DNA of 64,000 nt from Pythium myriotylum (taxonomy: Eukaryota > Oomycota > Peronosporomycetes > Pythiales > Pythiaceae), in contig JALJCQ010000023.1 of NCBI GenBank assembly GCA_023091665.1, positions 1,488,001 through 1,552,000 of the forward strand, in the 5' to 3' direction. Numbering within the stretch: the first letter of the stretch is position 1; every line of letters starts with the position of its first letter. Shown here one piece after another: positions 53,560 through 63,699 of the stretch. The notes below the pieces were generated by a model. The model had not been told where the DNA came from and did no database searches. It saw only the letters and a program-made list of their open reading frames with translations. The position numbers were made by a program, and so were the translations under genes.

Positions 53560-53794
53560 TAGACCACACAAGGTTTTTTTCTTGGTCACGTCGAGAGGTC
53601 ATAGGTTTATAGATGGGTCATTGGGTGGTCACCAGCGAGCACGACCTGCTCTGGCGAAGTGACAAGTGGACTTTTCTCATTCAGTCAGGCAGTCATTGTT
53701 TGACACCCACTCCCGCACACAAGTCCGCCCACCTTACCTCGCTGGTCGCCGCTGCGCTCCTCACCCTATGCCCTCCCAACTCCGAGTCCGCGCC
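53560..53794. other. Left flank of the MULE, ends not resolved
   Basis: The MULE left terminus must lie here. CTTGGTCAC near 53583 recurs as reverse complement near 55940 and might be part of inverted ends, but I cannot extend it. Confidence 0.3.
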
Positions 53795-55611
53795 ATGGCC
53801 ACTGGAGCTGTCCGTATGTTGGACACGCCTGCTCGTCCCACTGGAATCGCACTGGTCAACACCCAGCCGTTGCCCCCGACCCTGGACACCCGTAGCGCAA
53901 TGATGGCCATTCAGGCCAGCCTGAACCGCCTTCACAGTGATGAGGCTGGCATCCTGCAGGTCTCGGAGGCTGAAGCAACTTCGTCCCCGTCCGATCCGCA
54001 TGGCCGCAAGAAGCGGCTCCGCGTCGAGCCAGCCGTGGTTCCCTCTTCCTCTCCTTCCATCGGTGAGGCACTCGACGCTTAAGCTGCCAACTCGATCGTC
54101 GATACGCGTGACGGCCGGACCAAGATCTACATTGGTGGCTACGAGTTTACCCGGGCCAATATCACGCGCGTAAAGATCAGCTATCGGTGCAGCTTTTACA
54201 GAAGCCAAGCTTGTCCAGCGAGGCTGGAGTTTTACGCCGCAACGATGGACTACGATTTTCCAAACATGATCCCTCATACGTGCACGCCGCCCTCACGCGC
54301 GCCACCTCCCCTCGACGAGTCCTCGAAGACCATCATTGTGAAGGCCGCCATGCAGCGTGAGATAAGGCTCTCGCGACGTCGACCGCTCACACGCCTCAAG
54401 AGATCTGGGACGTGGTGAGCGCTCGATTTTATCAGCGCGACGACAATGTGGTGGTGCGTGGCCTCAACAAGGCACAAGGTACAAAGCGCGTGCACCGGAC
54501 ACGGGCGGAGCACTTTGGTTCGGATGTCCACGGCCGTGTTGAGGTGCCGCCGCTGTCACGCGTGAAGCAGACAGCACTCAACTTCTTCCAGTTTCACCAC
54601 GTCTGGTCGAACCCAGCAATCAAATCAGACAACAAGATTGATCGTTTGATTGGCTGGGCACATCCCGCGCTTCTGAGTCTCCTCCGCTACGGCAAGGTTT
54701 CGTTGTTTGTCGATGGCACGTTCCGGTGCGTCCCAACGCAATTCCGGTAGTGCATCGTCGTGATGGTGTTTGACCAAGGTACCAAGCTCTTCGTGCCTGT
54801 CGTCTACGTTCTAGCAGCCTCAAAGACGTACGAAGCGTACTGGAACGTTCTCCAGTATGTTTCCGATGCGTGTGGTCAAAGGATTGATCCTGAACAAGTC
54901 GTCTGTGACTTTGAGCTCGCGCTCATCAAAGCTGTCCAAGACTTGTATCCTGAGACGCCCGTTATTGGCTGTTTCTTCCATTTTAAACAAGCCTGCTCTC
55001 GCCGAATGGCCAAACTGCGGATTCCAAAGCCTGAGATTAAGATTGCTATGGAACGAGGCGTCTTTGATATGCTCACCGTTATCGACCCGGCCAAGATCAC
55101 GAAGCAAGGAATTGCCTGGGTTCGATCACGACTGAAGCAACGGTGCGCTGAGGACGGGATCCCTCACTCAGCGGCAAAGTGGACGAAATTCTGGTTGTAA
55201 ATTCGGAAGGCGTGGCTTGAGGTTTTGCCGCCCTCGAATTGGAACGTCCACGGGTTGCGCCGAGACGTTGTTGCCCGCACTAATAACCCCCTTGAGCGAT
55301 TCAATCGCGAGCTCAACGCGGCGTTCGGAACGCCGCATCCATCTGTCGTGCGATTTGTTCATACGATTGAGACCATATCTCGCCGCTACGTTAAGCTACG
55401 GGGCGACATTGCACGAGGCGTCGCTGCAGCACCGAAGCGTGAGACTCAGCCCAATTTGCCAACCCCCTTGCTTCTCTCTGCTGTCTACGACTTCGACGAC
55501 GAGGATGTCGGCTCGAGCGATGATGTAAACGACGGTGACAGCGAGCGTGAACTCCAAGACGACGTCATGAGCGACGAAGAGGACAGCCAGGATCACGAGG
55601 TAAGCGTTTGA
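53795..55611 (+). pseudogene. Mutator-like (MULE) transposase with FLYWCH-type finger, broken
   Basis: Starts at ATG 53795. After a TAA (54080-54082) comes a FLYWCH-type zinc finger (IGGYEFTRANITRVKISYRC, CPARLEFYA, then HTC). A one-base shift near 54360-54370 leads to the DDE domain: VDGTFRCVP (Asp, near 54712), TAG at 54748-54750, CDFELALIKA (Asp, near 54905) and GCFFHFKQA. TAA at 55198-55200 follows, then NNPLERFNRELNAAF with the expected late Glu region. An acidic C-terminus ends it; the SWIM finger is absent. Three stops and one shift make it inactive. It interrupts a minus-strand LINE. Confidence 0.85.
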
Positions 55612-56092
55612 GTCAGGTCTACATTCTCTAGATCGGTAACAGAAAATAGAGCGGAATGATCAGGCCTTAAACTCGTGTGTTGTGTTCGACGATCCATTTT
55701 CTTGATACTGACCAATTTGCACATGAGGCATCGGCATGGAAGTGCAGTGAAAGCAGCTGATGCCTCGCGTCCATTATCGTGCATTTTCCCGCCGATGTCT
55801 TATCGAGTACTGAATGTGGCTAGGTACGGGTGTGAGTGACCGTTATTTCCGGGTTTATGTCCCCATTCCGTGACCTAAGCTGCTGTTTTCTAATTATAGA
55901 TCACTGATTGTGCTGTCGTCAGATCACGCCTAGTACAGGTGACCAAGCCACGTGATTTGATCTGGTGGGGACCTGTATCGGACTCTACCGCACGTCACTG
56001 CCGTCTGGGACCGTGCTTAACAATGTCGGGACGTCCAGCCTCCCATATAGCGTTTCCTGTAGATCTCGCAGTGGCTGAAGCTTGTAAGCGAT
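55612..56092. other. Right flank of the MULE, no gene seen
   Basis: About 480 bp of presumed MULE 3' sequence before the LINE resumes near 56095. No clear terminal inverted repeat or target duplication was identified. Confidence 0.35.
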
Positions 56093-57649
56093 TCAGGAAT
56101 AGTCCGCGTTTAGCGATCCGTGGTGCCAGCTATGTTGCGGAGTGTCTTCGTCGAGCAATGTCGCGTGAGTTTGTAAATACAGCTTGATTTCGGATGGGTG
56201 TCGTGGCTGCGCGAGCATGGCCCGTCGTAGTTGAACTCCAGTAGCCCTGAGAGTGAGTTGCAGCGTCGGCGTCGAGGGTAGTTTCCTGTCTGGGCCCGCA
56301 AAAATGCAATCGGCTCCTTGTGTGATTTGGCGACGAAAACCGGAGCATGGCTTGGCCCACCGTTCTACTGTCGTAAGGCTGAGGCACTGAAGTTCGTGTC
56401 TGATATTGATAGCGTTGAGTCCTCCGTCGCTCAGGGGTTGTTGAGCTACGTGCTTCGCCATCCACGCCCTTGTCCGTCTCTGTCCCTCCGTCGCGAACGA
56501 GGAGGACCACGTGTAGGAGTCAACCAGTCGTTGCCAGCGATCCACCACTGCTATGCTCGGCCAATGGTGTCGAGCTATGAACAGGAACTGCGGGAGGAGG
56601 ACTGCGCGGAGCATCTTGATGCGCTGTCTGACATTGGTGGTCTTTAGCTCCGCTAAGTAAAGTTGGCTCTCGTTTTCTGCAGAGTCATATCCCAGATGAC
56701 CGTGAGTGAGGGTGAGCATGCAACTTGGCCTCCGAGTAGTCGAGTCAGCGTCTGTGGGTCTGCGATGGCAAAACCCGTTTCAGCTGCTGGATCTCTGTTC
56801 GCCTTCGAAGTTAAGTAGACGACGACGCTCTTCGATAGATTGACCTTGAGTCCCGAGGCCCTGCGGAATCGGTCGTGGTCCGTGAGGAGCCGTTGGAGAT
56901 ACTGGGGGCCGTGAAGATAGACAGTGGTGTCGTTCGCGTAACCTGTAGCTCTTACCTCGTCTCCGTTTGGGAGGTGAATGCCACACAAATCCGAGTCATG
57001 AGCCAGCGCCTTGCAGAGGAGATCAACCGCGAGGACAAACAGAGTTGGAGCAAGGGGGCATCCCTGTCGGATGCCATTGAGGATCGGGTGCTCTGTCGAG
57101 ACTTCTGCGTTAGCAACGAATTCCGTCGTCGTCGCGAGATGCATTTGCCGAGCCGCTGCGACGAACCTAGGCGGGAAACCTAACCTGACGAGTGGCCGGG
57201 CGAGGAAGGTGCGATCGAGGGAGTCGTAGGCCTTTTCGAAGTCGAGCAATACCGCAATGGCGTCCGCAAGCTGTTGGTTGTCTTTCGCTGTGGCTTGAAG
57301 GGCGTGGAACGTATCGAGGGCATCATGTACTTGCCTTCCTGGTACGAACCCGAATTGTGTTGGCGAAACGAGCTGCGAGAGATGTGGTCTTTTTTGGTAT
57401 GCACGCGATGGTGGCCCGCTTGAAACTGCGAGGGAGGATATTCGATCTGTGCCAGAGGTTGTACATTGGGCTAAGTGCCTCTACCAGGCTGTCTGCGTGC
57501 TCATGGTACCAGTCATTAGGCAGCCCATCTGGACCGCTTGCTTTACCTCGTGGGCACGATTTGACCGCCGTTCGTACCTCATCCTCCGTAAAGTCGTCGT
57601 CGAGAGAGCTGAGATCCGGTGTGTCCATGGCGGGGGGGGAGCGTAGCAA
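56093..57649 (-). pseudogene. Second LINE (minus strand), reverse transcriptase part
   Basis: 57323-57649: PRGKASGPDGLPNDWYHEHA, then a phase break with the FRPIALLN segment missing. 56653-57249: LDFEKAYDSLDR, GIRQGCPLAPTLF, then GYANDTTVYL where the active site should read xADD, so the first catalytic Asp is Asn. 56093-56719: RT thumb/C-terminal region (AELKTTNVRQRIKMLRAVLL). The endonuclease half is absent (5'-truncated near 57660). With 52893-53555 this is one LINE split by the MULE. Confidence 0.85.
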
Positions 57650-57897
57650 AGACTTGAGCCTTTACTCGACAAGTAGCGTTGTTGAGTGAAAATCTTACGA
57701 GTGCAAAAAATTGTCATTGTATTTTGTGTGTGTGCTCATACAAAGCACTGTTCGGAACTTGAAGACGGTCGTGTTCCGTGGTTTGGTCGGCAAGCCGGAA
57801 CAAGTTACCGCCGGATCCTTGAGAGCAGATCGATCCCTCGAGCAAGTCCCTATTCCCGAAAGGAAACGACCCTAGGGCCATCCGCAGCAACGACAAC

Positions 57898-59034
57898 TTA
57901 CGCCCGGGTAGCAGGAGCGGCCGTCGTCGGACGCGGGCCTGGCGGAGGACCACCCGGACCACCCGGACCACCGGGACCACCGGCACCGCCCGCATTCGCC
58001 ACACCTCCACTCGCCGTCCACGTCGCCGCAGAGCTGATGGTCTTGGAGATGGTCATGTCGACACCCACCGAGATCCACGAGAAGAGACCGTCCTCCACGC
58101 TATCACCCAAGTACACATACTCGACGACCGGATCGAAGCCCGTGGCCACTTCCTCGCCAAAGATCGAGTCCTCGGCGTTCGTCGTGAGTGTCTGCGTGTT
58201 GGTCGCGTACACGGCCGTCTTCTCGACCTCGGTGATGAGACTCTGGTCGAAGAAGATCTGGCCGACGCTCGCGGCGCCACCGCCGCTGTACGTGTTGTTG
58301 GCGAGCACGGAGCCGCCGTGGCTGCCGAGGATGTGGATGTGGGTGGCGCGACCCGTGTAGTGTCCGGGGAACTTGGTCACGAACTGCACGAGCCCGTCCT
58401 TGTCGGTCGGGTAGAGCCCACGCGCGAAGGTCTTGTTGATGTTGGTGAGGTCGGTGCTGTCGCCGTTGCCGTTGGCCACCACGCCCGCGTACACGCCGGT
58501 CGAGTTGCAGTGCCAGAAGTCGACGTAGTAGTCTGGCACGGGCGAGCACGTGTTGATGTCGATGAACTGCAGCTGCGTGTAGAGGTCGACGCCCGGCTGG
58601 GTCTCGCGGATGTCGTTGCGGATGAGCTCGCCGTCGACGTAGTACGGACCCTGGGTCACCTCGGGCTCGAGCACGCACTTGGGCGTGGCGCCGAAGAGCG
58701 CGACGGCGTCGAAGTTGGTGGGCGTGACTCCCGTGAGGCTCGACTTGTGGTCCTTGGCGAGCACGTCTGCGGCGGCGAGTCGGCGGCGTTCGGCCTGGAG
58801 GCTCTTGATGGTCTCGAGGCGTCGGTCGGCGGCGCGCTGCTGGAGCTCTCGCAGGCTCTTGTTGTTGGCGCAGGCGGCGAGCGATCGGTGTGCGTTGGCT
58901 CGGAAGAGGTGGCTGTTGGCGGTCTCGAGGAGCGATCGTTCGTGGTGGTGTTGTTGTGCGGGGTGTGCGTCGGCTACGGCGAGGTAGGCGGCGGTGGCCG
59001 TGATGGCGGCGAGGATGGTGGAGAGTTGGACCAT
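57898..59034 (-). CDS. Secreted intradiol ring-cleavage dioxygenase, copy D-left
   Basis: 378 residues from ATG at 59034. Signal peptide MVQLSTILAAITATAAYLAV, cleaved after ADA, followed by a His-rich stretch (QQHHHER). Ligands: Tyr182 (GVYAG), Tyr226 (PGHYTGR), His232 and His234 (THIHI). Short tail: SSAATWTASGGVANAGGAGG, a Gly/Pro run, and the end RPTTAAPATRA. Its catalytic part matches D-right, but the tail does not; the same TRA tail is found as an orphan downstream of D-right. A 30-base G run lies in its 5' leader. Confidence 0.9.
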   Translation of the reverse strand: MVQLSTILAAITATAAYLAVADAHPAQQHHHERSLLETANSHLFRANAHRSLAACANNKSLRELQQRAADRRLETIKSLQAERRRLAAADVLAKDHKSSLTGVTPTNFDAVALFGATPKCVLEPEVTQGPYYVDGELIRNDIRETQPGVDLYTQLQFIDINTCSPVPDYYVDFWHCNSTGVYAGVVANGNGDSTDLTNINKTFARGLYPTDKDGLVQFVTKFPGHYTGRATHIHILGSHGGSVLANNTYSGGGAASVGQIFFDQSLITEVEKTAVYATNTQTLTTNAEDSIFGEEVATGFDPVVEYVYLGDSVEDGLFSWISVGVDMTISKTISSAATWTASGGVANAGGAGGPGGPGGPGGPPPGPRPTTAAPATRA

Positions 59035-59061
59035 GGCTCGGAGGTGTTGGTTGTTGTTTGA

Positions 59062-59062
<1 letters not shown>

Positions 59063-59092
<30 letters not shown>
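59063..59092. repeat. 30-base G homopolymer
   Basis: Uninterrupted G run in the 5' leader of D-left. Length may be inexact because homopolymers are error-prone. Confidence 0.85.
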
Positions 59093-59093
<1 letters not shown>

Positions 59094-59121
59094 GTTATGG
59101 ATGCTTGCTAGGTCGGGAGGG

Positions 59122-59135
59122 ACTTGCAAAGTGAG
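59122..59135 (-). promoter_or_regulatory. Oomycete-type start-site motif, D-left
   Basis: The minus strand reads CTCACTTTGCAAGT, the same as in pair A, preceded by the same GGTCGGGAGGG context. Confidence 0.65.
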
Positions 59136-59140
59136 AGATC

Positions 59141-61345
59141 GCGATGGAGACCCAGGCCGAATTTGAACCGCTGCCAAGACAGATTGGAGTTCCCTAGTCG
59201 CCGAAAAGTTCTGTGTGAATGTTTGTGGTGTGGGCTTTCTCAGCGCAGGCTCTTCGAAGGAGACATCTGACGGCGGCTTTCCACGTCAAGTCGAGTTTGT
59301 GGCGTTGGAGAGGGTCCATGGCGTGTGACCCTGTCCGTGAGACGTGCGACTGAAGTTGAAGTTGTCGTTGTCATTGTTGTGGATTAGTGGGGATTTGGAG
59401 CATGGAGTGGAGGGGACGACCTGGAGTTGCGCGAGTGGACTTATCGTGATCACTTGCATTTAGACGATCGCCGTTGCAGAACATATTGACTAGGGTCGCG
59501 TAATGACATGAAAAGTTTTGGTCTTCGAAAAACCACCAGAGTTGGCGGTCTCATTTGATATAGAACAGTTACTAGATAGGTATAGATCGCAAAATCGGTG
59601 AGCCTAAGCTCATCGCGACGTGGACTGCATCTTGACGAATCAATGAGCTCTAGTGACTCAAAATTTGTCTTAGTATCCCTGCGGTCACTACTAGACTACT
59701 GGTGTACTGGTTTGGTTAATAGTGCTGAGTGGCCGGCTGAGATTCTCGATTGCGTGAGTGGCACTGTACTGTTGGCAGTGACAATCCCGTGACCAATGAG
59801 TGTGCTCTACTTCGACCACGCGCCAACCTGGAAAGGCAGAAATGCGAGAAACGGGCCATTCCTGTGGTCTAATCCTATTCTGCGACAAGTTGGACCGCGC
59901 GATCTGCGCTCCGTTACGTTGTAAATGCACAATCTGCGCGCAAACAGATATTCATGCGGTCGAACCCAGAGAGTGAGTGGTGTTTCGTCTCCGATTTCCC
60001 GCAAACGTAGTGAGGAGAAAATTGAGTCGAAATGAGCGTGGTGAACATCTTCCAGGAGCATGCTGACCAAGACCGCCGAGTCGAATGCCAGCGTATAACA
60101 ATCTGAGCGAAACTGAAGAGCTGTCTTCAAACGTGGTGGGAGTTCGGACCATGGACAGCCGGCCTGGACACCCACACAAGGCGGCCCACGAAAACGTCAA
60201 CCGATTCGACGGCAGTAGATAAGCCACCGGCCGCATCACATCGTGGGTCACGTCGGTCTGGCGCAAGCCGTGAGCTGTTGATGAGATTATGTGGAGTCCA
60301 GACAGTCTCTACCATCTCGCGAGACTCGACTCTGGCCTGCTATTGATACAGATCAGCACAATAGTAGGGGACATGTCTTTGGTGGAAAGAGCGCTAGTGG
60401 ATTCACGCCCCCACGCGTGATGACGGACTTCTCCGAGGGCCCTCCCTCGTTGGCGTAAGAGACCACATCAAGGGAGTAGAGTCACACCAGCACCTAGACC
60501 GAGTTCGATTCTGTCGAAGTGGCGGCTGTTCAATCTTTCGCCACGATCGCAAGAAAGCCTGACTAAACTGGGACATGATGAGGGGGAGCGAAATCCATCC
60601 GAATCTGTCTCCCGACCAATTAGACGGCAAGACTGCGATCTCGGCGATTTGAACAAATCAGCTCGTCCACCGCGCTCTTCTCGCCGTCGTCTCACCTCTA
60701 CGTAGGTATCTGCAGAAGTGCATCTGCATGTGCATGTGTGTTTCTGGACCGACCAACGTGTCCACTGCCGCGGTCATGGTCACTGCCAGTCGTGGGACAC
60801 TCACGCACTCGAGATGGCTACATGCCGGTCTGTCCACCCTCGAGGTGCAGTGTACTGATGCAGTGCAAATCGAACCGAGACGCGTTGGGTGGAGCCATGG
60901 GGGAACGACCCACTCATTCAGTAAATTTCTAGTAATGCAGTAAAGCAAACTACTACGAGCGTCAATGGAGACGATCGTCCACGATCAGCCGACTGTTCCG
61001 AGTCTCACGCTCTCACGCCGATGTAAAGATCCGGATGAGCTCCGTCGATCTTGTGTGACCAACGGAATGAAAACAGCTGGAGACATGGAGACACCTACAA
61101 CTCGACCACACCACGACCACGACGATATTCCGCGCTGCTTGAGGCAACCAGACTCCCGACTTCAGTGGCGTGTCTCCACTACTGTTCTGGGTCACACGTC
61201 GTGGGCCACCCCAGCCCACTCCAACGCCACAGACAGGACTCACCATCAACAGCCGACAGAACTAGCTGCTCTTCACAGCGGACCTCCCAGAGAGCAGGGT
61301 CGTCCCAGGCCAAACCAAGTCGAGCTCGATTCGTGACCGGGTAGG
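59141..61345. other. Unique centre of pair D, no gene seen
   Basis: 2.2 kb without supported ORFs. 60960-61100 resembles 50780-50960 upstream of C-right (shared words AATGGAGAC, GAGTCTCACGC, ACGGAATG, ATGGAGACAC in order). Confidence 0.5.
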
Positions 61346-61350
61346 GATCT

Positions 61351-61365
61351 CTCACTTTGCAAGTT
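61351..61365 (+). promoter_or_regulatory. Oomycete-type start-site motif, D-right
   Basis: CTCACTTTGCAAGTT, about 150 bp upstream of the ATG; the distance is enlarged by a CA repeat. Confidence 0.65.
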
Positions 61366-61418
61366 CCTCCCGACCTCGCAAGCCTCCACCAACACCAACA
61401 CACCAGCTAATCAACTCT

Positions 61419-61423
61419 CACAC

Positions 61424-61473
<50 letters not shown>
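61419..61473. repeat. (CA)n microsatellite
   Basis: About 27 CA units with one CG interruption, in the 5' leader of D-right. Confidence 0.95.
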
Positions 61474-61475
<2 letters not shown>

Positions 61476-61503
61476 CATCTCGTCACACCAACACCTCCGA
61501 GCC

Positions 61504-62703
61504 ATGGTCCAACTCTCCACCATCCTCGCCGCCATCACGGCCACCGCCGCCTACCTCGCCGTAGCCGACGCACACCCCGCACAACAACACCACCACGAAC
61601 GATCGCTCCTCGAGACCGCCAACAGCCACCTCTTCCGAGCCAACGCACACCGATCGCTCGCCGCCTGCGCCAACAACAAGAGCCTGCGAGAGCTCCAGCA
61701 GCGCGCCGCCGACCGACGCCTCGAGACCATCAAGAGCCTCCAGGCCGAACGCCGCCGACTCGCCGCCGCAGACGTGCTCGCCAAGGACCACAAGTCGAGC
61801 CTCACGGGAGTCACGCCCACCAACTTCGACGCCGTCGCGCTCTTCGGCGCCACGCCCAAGTGCGTGCTCGAGCCCGAGGTGACCCAGGGTCCGTACTACG
61901 TCGACGGCGAGCTCATCCGCAACGACATCCGCGAGACCCAGCCGGGCGTCGACCTCTACACGCAGCTGCAGTTCATCGACATCAACACGTGCTCGCCCGT
62001 GCCAGACTACTACGTCGACTTCTGGCACTGCAACTCGACCGGCGTGTACGCGGGCGTGGTGGCCAACGGCAACGGCGACAGCACCGACCTCACCAACATC
62101 AACAAGACCTTCGCGCGTGGGCTCTACCCGACCGACAAGGACGGGCTCGTGCAGTTCGTGACCAAGTTCCCCGGACACTACACGGGTCGCGCCACCCACA
62201 TCCACATCCTCGGCAGCCACGGCGGCTCCGTGCTCGCCAACAACACGTACAGCGGCGGTGGCGCCGCGAGCGTCGGCCAGATCTTCTTCGACCAGAGTCT
62301 CATCACCGAGGTCGAGAAGACGGCCGTGTACGCGACCAACACGCAGACACTCACGACGAACGCCGAGGACTCGATCTTTGGCGAGGAAGTGGCCACGGGC
62401 TTCGATCCGGTCGTCGAGTATGTGTACTTGGGTGATAGCGTGGAGGACGGTCTCTTCTCGTGGATCTCGGTGGGTGTCGACATGACCATCTCCAAGACCA
62501 TCAGCTCTGCGGCGACGTGGACGGCGAGTGGAGGTGTGGCGAATGCGGGCGGTGCCGGTGGTCCCGGTGGCTCGGGTGGTCCGGGTGGTCCGCCGGGTGG
62601 GAACGGCTCGTTCCCTGGTCCTCCTCCTGGTGCAAACGGAACGACCCCCGCTCCTGCCACCACCACTTTGACTCCTTCCACTACTGGTCCAGCCTGCAAG
62701 TAA
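61504..62703 (+). CDS. Secreted intradiol ring-cleavage dioxygenase, copy D-right
   Basis: 399 residues. Identical to D-left through GGVANAGGAGGPGG, with Tyr182, Tyr226, His232 and His234. The tail then changes to GNGSFPGPPPGANGTTPAPA, a Thr/Pro segment and the end TGPACK, recalling copy C (SGSFAGSPP...SPACK). Downstream (62881-62938) lies the tail coding for PPPGPRPTTAAPATRA plus stop, as in D-left. So a C-type tail and 3' UTR seem to have been inserted before the original tail. The gene is intact and probably functional. Confidence 0.9.
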   Translation: MVQLSTILAAITATAAYLAVADAHPAQQHHHERSLLETANSHLFRANAHRSLAACANNKSLRELQQRAADRRLETIKSLQAERRRLAAADVLAKDHKSSLTGVTPTNFDAVALFGATPKCVLEPEVTQGPYYVDGELIRNDIRETQPGVDLYTQLQFIDINTCSPVPDYYVDFWHCNSTGVYAGVVANGNGDSTDLTNINKTFARGLYPTDKDGLVQFVTKFPGHYTGRATHIHILGSHGGSVLANNTYSGGGAASVGQIFFDQSLITEVEKTAVYATNTQTLTTNAEDSIFGEEVATGFDPVVEYVYLGDSVEDGLFSWISVGVDMTISKTISSAATWTASGGVANAGGAGGPGGSGGPGGPPGGNGSFPGPPPGANGTTPAPATTTLTPSTTGPACK

Positions 62704-62880
62704 AAGGCACGAAGACGACTGAACTTCCGAACAGAGTGACCACGAAGTTCAGTACATTACTAGCTTAGATAACCACACAAAATCCAAACGACGAAGTCTT
62801 GCATTTTGCGGCATGCCGACGATTCTCCAAATGAAATATTGAAAAAGGTTGGTGAGGACACTCACAAGTAGCAACAGCTG

Positions 62881-62938
62881 TGGTGGTCCTCCGCCTGGCC
62901 CGCGTCCGACGACGGCCGCTCCTGCTACCCGGGCGTAA
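62881..62938 (+). pseudogene. Orphan dioxygenase C-terminal tail (D-left type)
   Basis: 58 bp encoding the Gly-Pro to ATRA end of D-left with its stop codon, followed by similar 3' flank (GTTGCTGCGAATGACCCTAA against the D-left flank). It is cut off from any catalytic domain by the preceding gene's own stop and about 180 bp. Confidence 0.85.
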
Positions 62939-63516
62939 GTCTTCGTTGCTGCGAATGACCCTAAGGTGGTTTCTGCTTTGGGATTGAACGTAGTTAAGCA
63001 CAAAACAAAATGACACAGTTTTCTATTAGCGGGACCGACAAAAACTTGTCCAAGTAGGACTGTATATATACGCCGCGTTCGTTGTCTCGGTCGGGACTCG
63101 ATTCCACGTCTTTCCTCAGCATGTCTCTGTTGACCTCAACAAACTTCACTCCGTAACGAAACAAAACGAAACGTCTTCCCTTCTGAGCTTGTGAATTCTG
63201 CTCATGAATTTTGCTATAGACATACCACAAATCGTGGTCCCTTCGACTCGCACGTCCGTTTTGTTGGAGTTCTTGCTTTGCGCATAGAACTTGGTTCAAC
63301 GCAAATCTAAACCGTTTCGTAGAATAGAATCGACCAGCCACTCACTCTTGCGTTCAACACTCACGAAGATGCAGGGTCTTTTTTGGTTCATCGCGACAGG
63401 TTTATGCAACCGAACGTCCGATCAGTTTGAATGTAATACGTTGGTAGACCCATAACGCAGCAGCACCAGCAGGCGGTACTCAGCTCATGTTACCCGGTGC
63501 TTGACGGTTTCCAGGC
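62939..63516. other. Centre of the D-right/E inverted repeat
   Basis: No gene is supported. It contains a CGAAACAAAACGAAACG run near 63158-63176 resembling the run at 6380-6415. Confidence 0.45.
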
Positions 63517-63699
63517 CCACCACAGCTGTTGCTACTTGTGAGTGTCCTCACCAACCTTTTTCAATATTTCATTTGGAGAATCGTCGGCATGCCGCAAAAT
63601 GCAAGACTTCGTCGTTTGGATTTTGTGTGGTTATCTAAGCTAGTAATGTACTGAACTTCGTGGTCACTCTGTTCGGAAGTTCAGTCGTCTTCGTGCCTT

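Larger units (their letters stand above)
57898..62600. repeat. Inverted-repeat pair D (head-to-head dioxygenase genes)
   Basis: Inner edges are 59140 (left) and 61346 (right), with a unique 2.2-kb centre. The arms include the start-site motif and the coding region up to the Gly/Pro tail (about 57965 and 62590). The leaders differ: a G run on the left, a CA run on the right. Confidence 0.9.

Noticed and set aside
53560..56092. Terminal inverted repeats of the MULE
   Set aside because: Only a 9-10-bp match (CTTGGTCAC near 53583 and its complement near 55940) was found, with no target duplication; too short to assign ends.
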